The notes under the pieces: generated by a model
The model's database searches: none
The model's input: the letters and a program-made list of their open reading frames with translations, nothing else
Told to the model about the DNA's origin: nothing
Shown: positions 60,634-60,980 of the stretch, one piece after another
Position numbering within the stretch: position 1 is the stretch's first letter
Layout: every line of letters starts with the position of its first letter
Position numbers and translations under genes: made by a program
Assembly: GCF_016765675.1 (NCBI RefSeq)
Contig: NZ_JAESWB010000355.1
Coordinates: 1-60,980, forward strand
Length of the DNA stretch: 60,980 nt
Source: Neobacillus paridis
GTDB lineage: Bacteria; Bacillota; Bacilli; Bacillales; Cytobacillaceae
Reading direction: 5' to 3'

Positions 60634-60864
60634 ATGCTCGGACTTCTGATTAACGAAAAAGAAGTAAAGGAAATGGAGTATCTACTTAAAAGAGAAATGG
60701 ATGAAATTTTATTTGATTTAGGGGATGACCGGATAGATCATATCGTCAAGCGTGCAATGGAGGAGCGATATAAGGTGTTATTTGCTTTATTTAGGAGGGT
60801 GGCATCACCGCATGAATGTATAAAGTATATTAGAAAAGGCCGGAAAAGTAGATTAAAAGGCTAA
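60634..60864 (+). CDS. Small conserved-looking hypothetical protein
   Basis: A 76-residue charged, helical protein (EVKEMEYLLKREMDEILFDL, then DDRIDHIVKRAMEERYKVLFALFRRVASP) with a basic C terminus. No membrane span or known motif. ATG after TGGGGGT. I do not recognise a function; similar small ORFs occur at this place in other Bacillus as far as I recall. Confidence 0.6.
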   Translation: MLGLLINEKEVKEMEYLLKREMDEILFDLGDDRIDHIVKRAMEERYKVLFALFRRVASPHECIKYIRKGRKSRLKG

Positions 60865-60920
60865 ATGAAGGTCTTAATTTATTATAAAGTATGAGTAAAA
60901 TTAATGTGGGCAAAATTTAA

Positions 60921-60968
60921 CCCCTTCATTTGGTGAGGGATTGTCAGATCGCTCACCAAATAAAGGGG
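60921..60968. repeat. 17-bp inverted repeat near the window end
   Basis: CCCCTTCATTTGGTGAG (60921-60937) and CTCACCAAATAAAGGGG (60952-60968), 16 of 17 complementary, 14-nt loop. No T run on the plus strand. It may be a terminator for minus-strand transcription, or an element end. Confidence 0.6.
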
Positions 60969-60980
60969 CCACCAAGCGAA

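Overview
The window is a chromosomal segment of an endospore-forming Bacillaceae (Bacillus/Neobacillus-like). The evidence is the Bacillus subtilis-type gene order yacP-sigH-rpmG-secE-nusG-rplKA-rplJL-rsmC-like-rpoBC-rplGB-str-S10-spc-alpha-ecf-truA-rplM-rpsI, followed by the sporulation genes ybaK, cwlD, salA, gerD, kbaA and pdaB. Protein lengths and start-codon use (TTG for rpoB and rpoC, GTG for rplK, adk and rpsC) also match Bacillus. All names come from reading the sequence and from recalled family features; no database search was run.

Region 1 (1-37.7 kb) is the transcription/translation super-cluster. It starts with a 5'-truncated yacP whose upstream DNA looks foreign (perhaps an insertion-sequence end at a contig edge). 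It then holds sigH, the sec/nus genes, the L11-L1 and L10-L12 units with leaders, rpoB/rpoC, str (rpsL-rpsG-fusA-tuf), S10-spc-alpha, the shared ECF transporter energising module (ecfA1-ecfA2-ecfT), truA and rplM-rpsI. Two things stand out: paired L1-rRNA-like sites before rplK and rplA, and no map gene between adk and infA, where a foldable non-coding segment lies instead.

Region 2 (37.7-46.7 kb) is an accessory surface-glycan island between rpsI and ybaK. It encodes a DUF4855-like protein, two paralogous GT4 glycosyltransferases at the two ends, a hexapeptide-repeat acyltransferase, a UDP-GlcNAc 6-dehydrogenase-like enzyme, a DegT-type aminotransferase, a Gfo/Idh oxidoreductase and an extended SDR epimerase/decarboxylase. 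Together the enzyme classes match the WbpA/B/E/D route to a UDP-2,3-diamino-2,3-dideoxy-uronic acid. A possible SigK promoter before the DUF4855 gene suggests, weakly, a spore-surface role.

Region 3 (46.8-55.8 kb) lies between ybaK and cwlD. It has a sigma-54 activator with an N-terminal HPr-like domain (His15 kept), a clear -24/-12 promoter, and a PTS-type dihydroxyacetone kinase operon dhaK-dhaL-dhaM plus its own HPr. Then come, on the minus strand, an AirS/YhcY-like histidine kinase with four cysteines and its response regulator, and an SDR plus divergent QueA-like pair.

Region 4 (55.8-61 kb) returns to the conserved sporulation neighbourhood: a 20-21 bp tandem repeat, then cwlD, salA (mrp-type ATPase), gerD, kbaA, pdaB and a small conserved-looking ORF. 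It ends in a long inverted repeat, close to where B. subtilis has rRNA operons.
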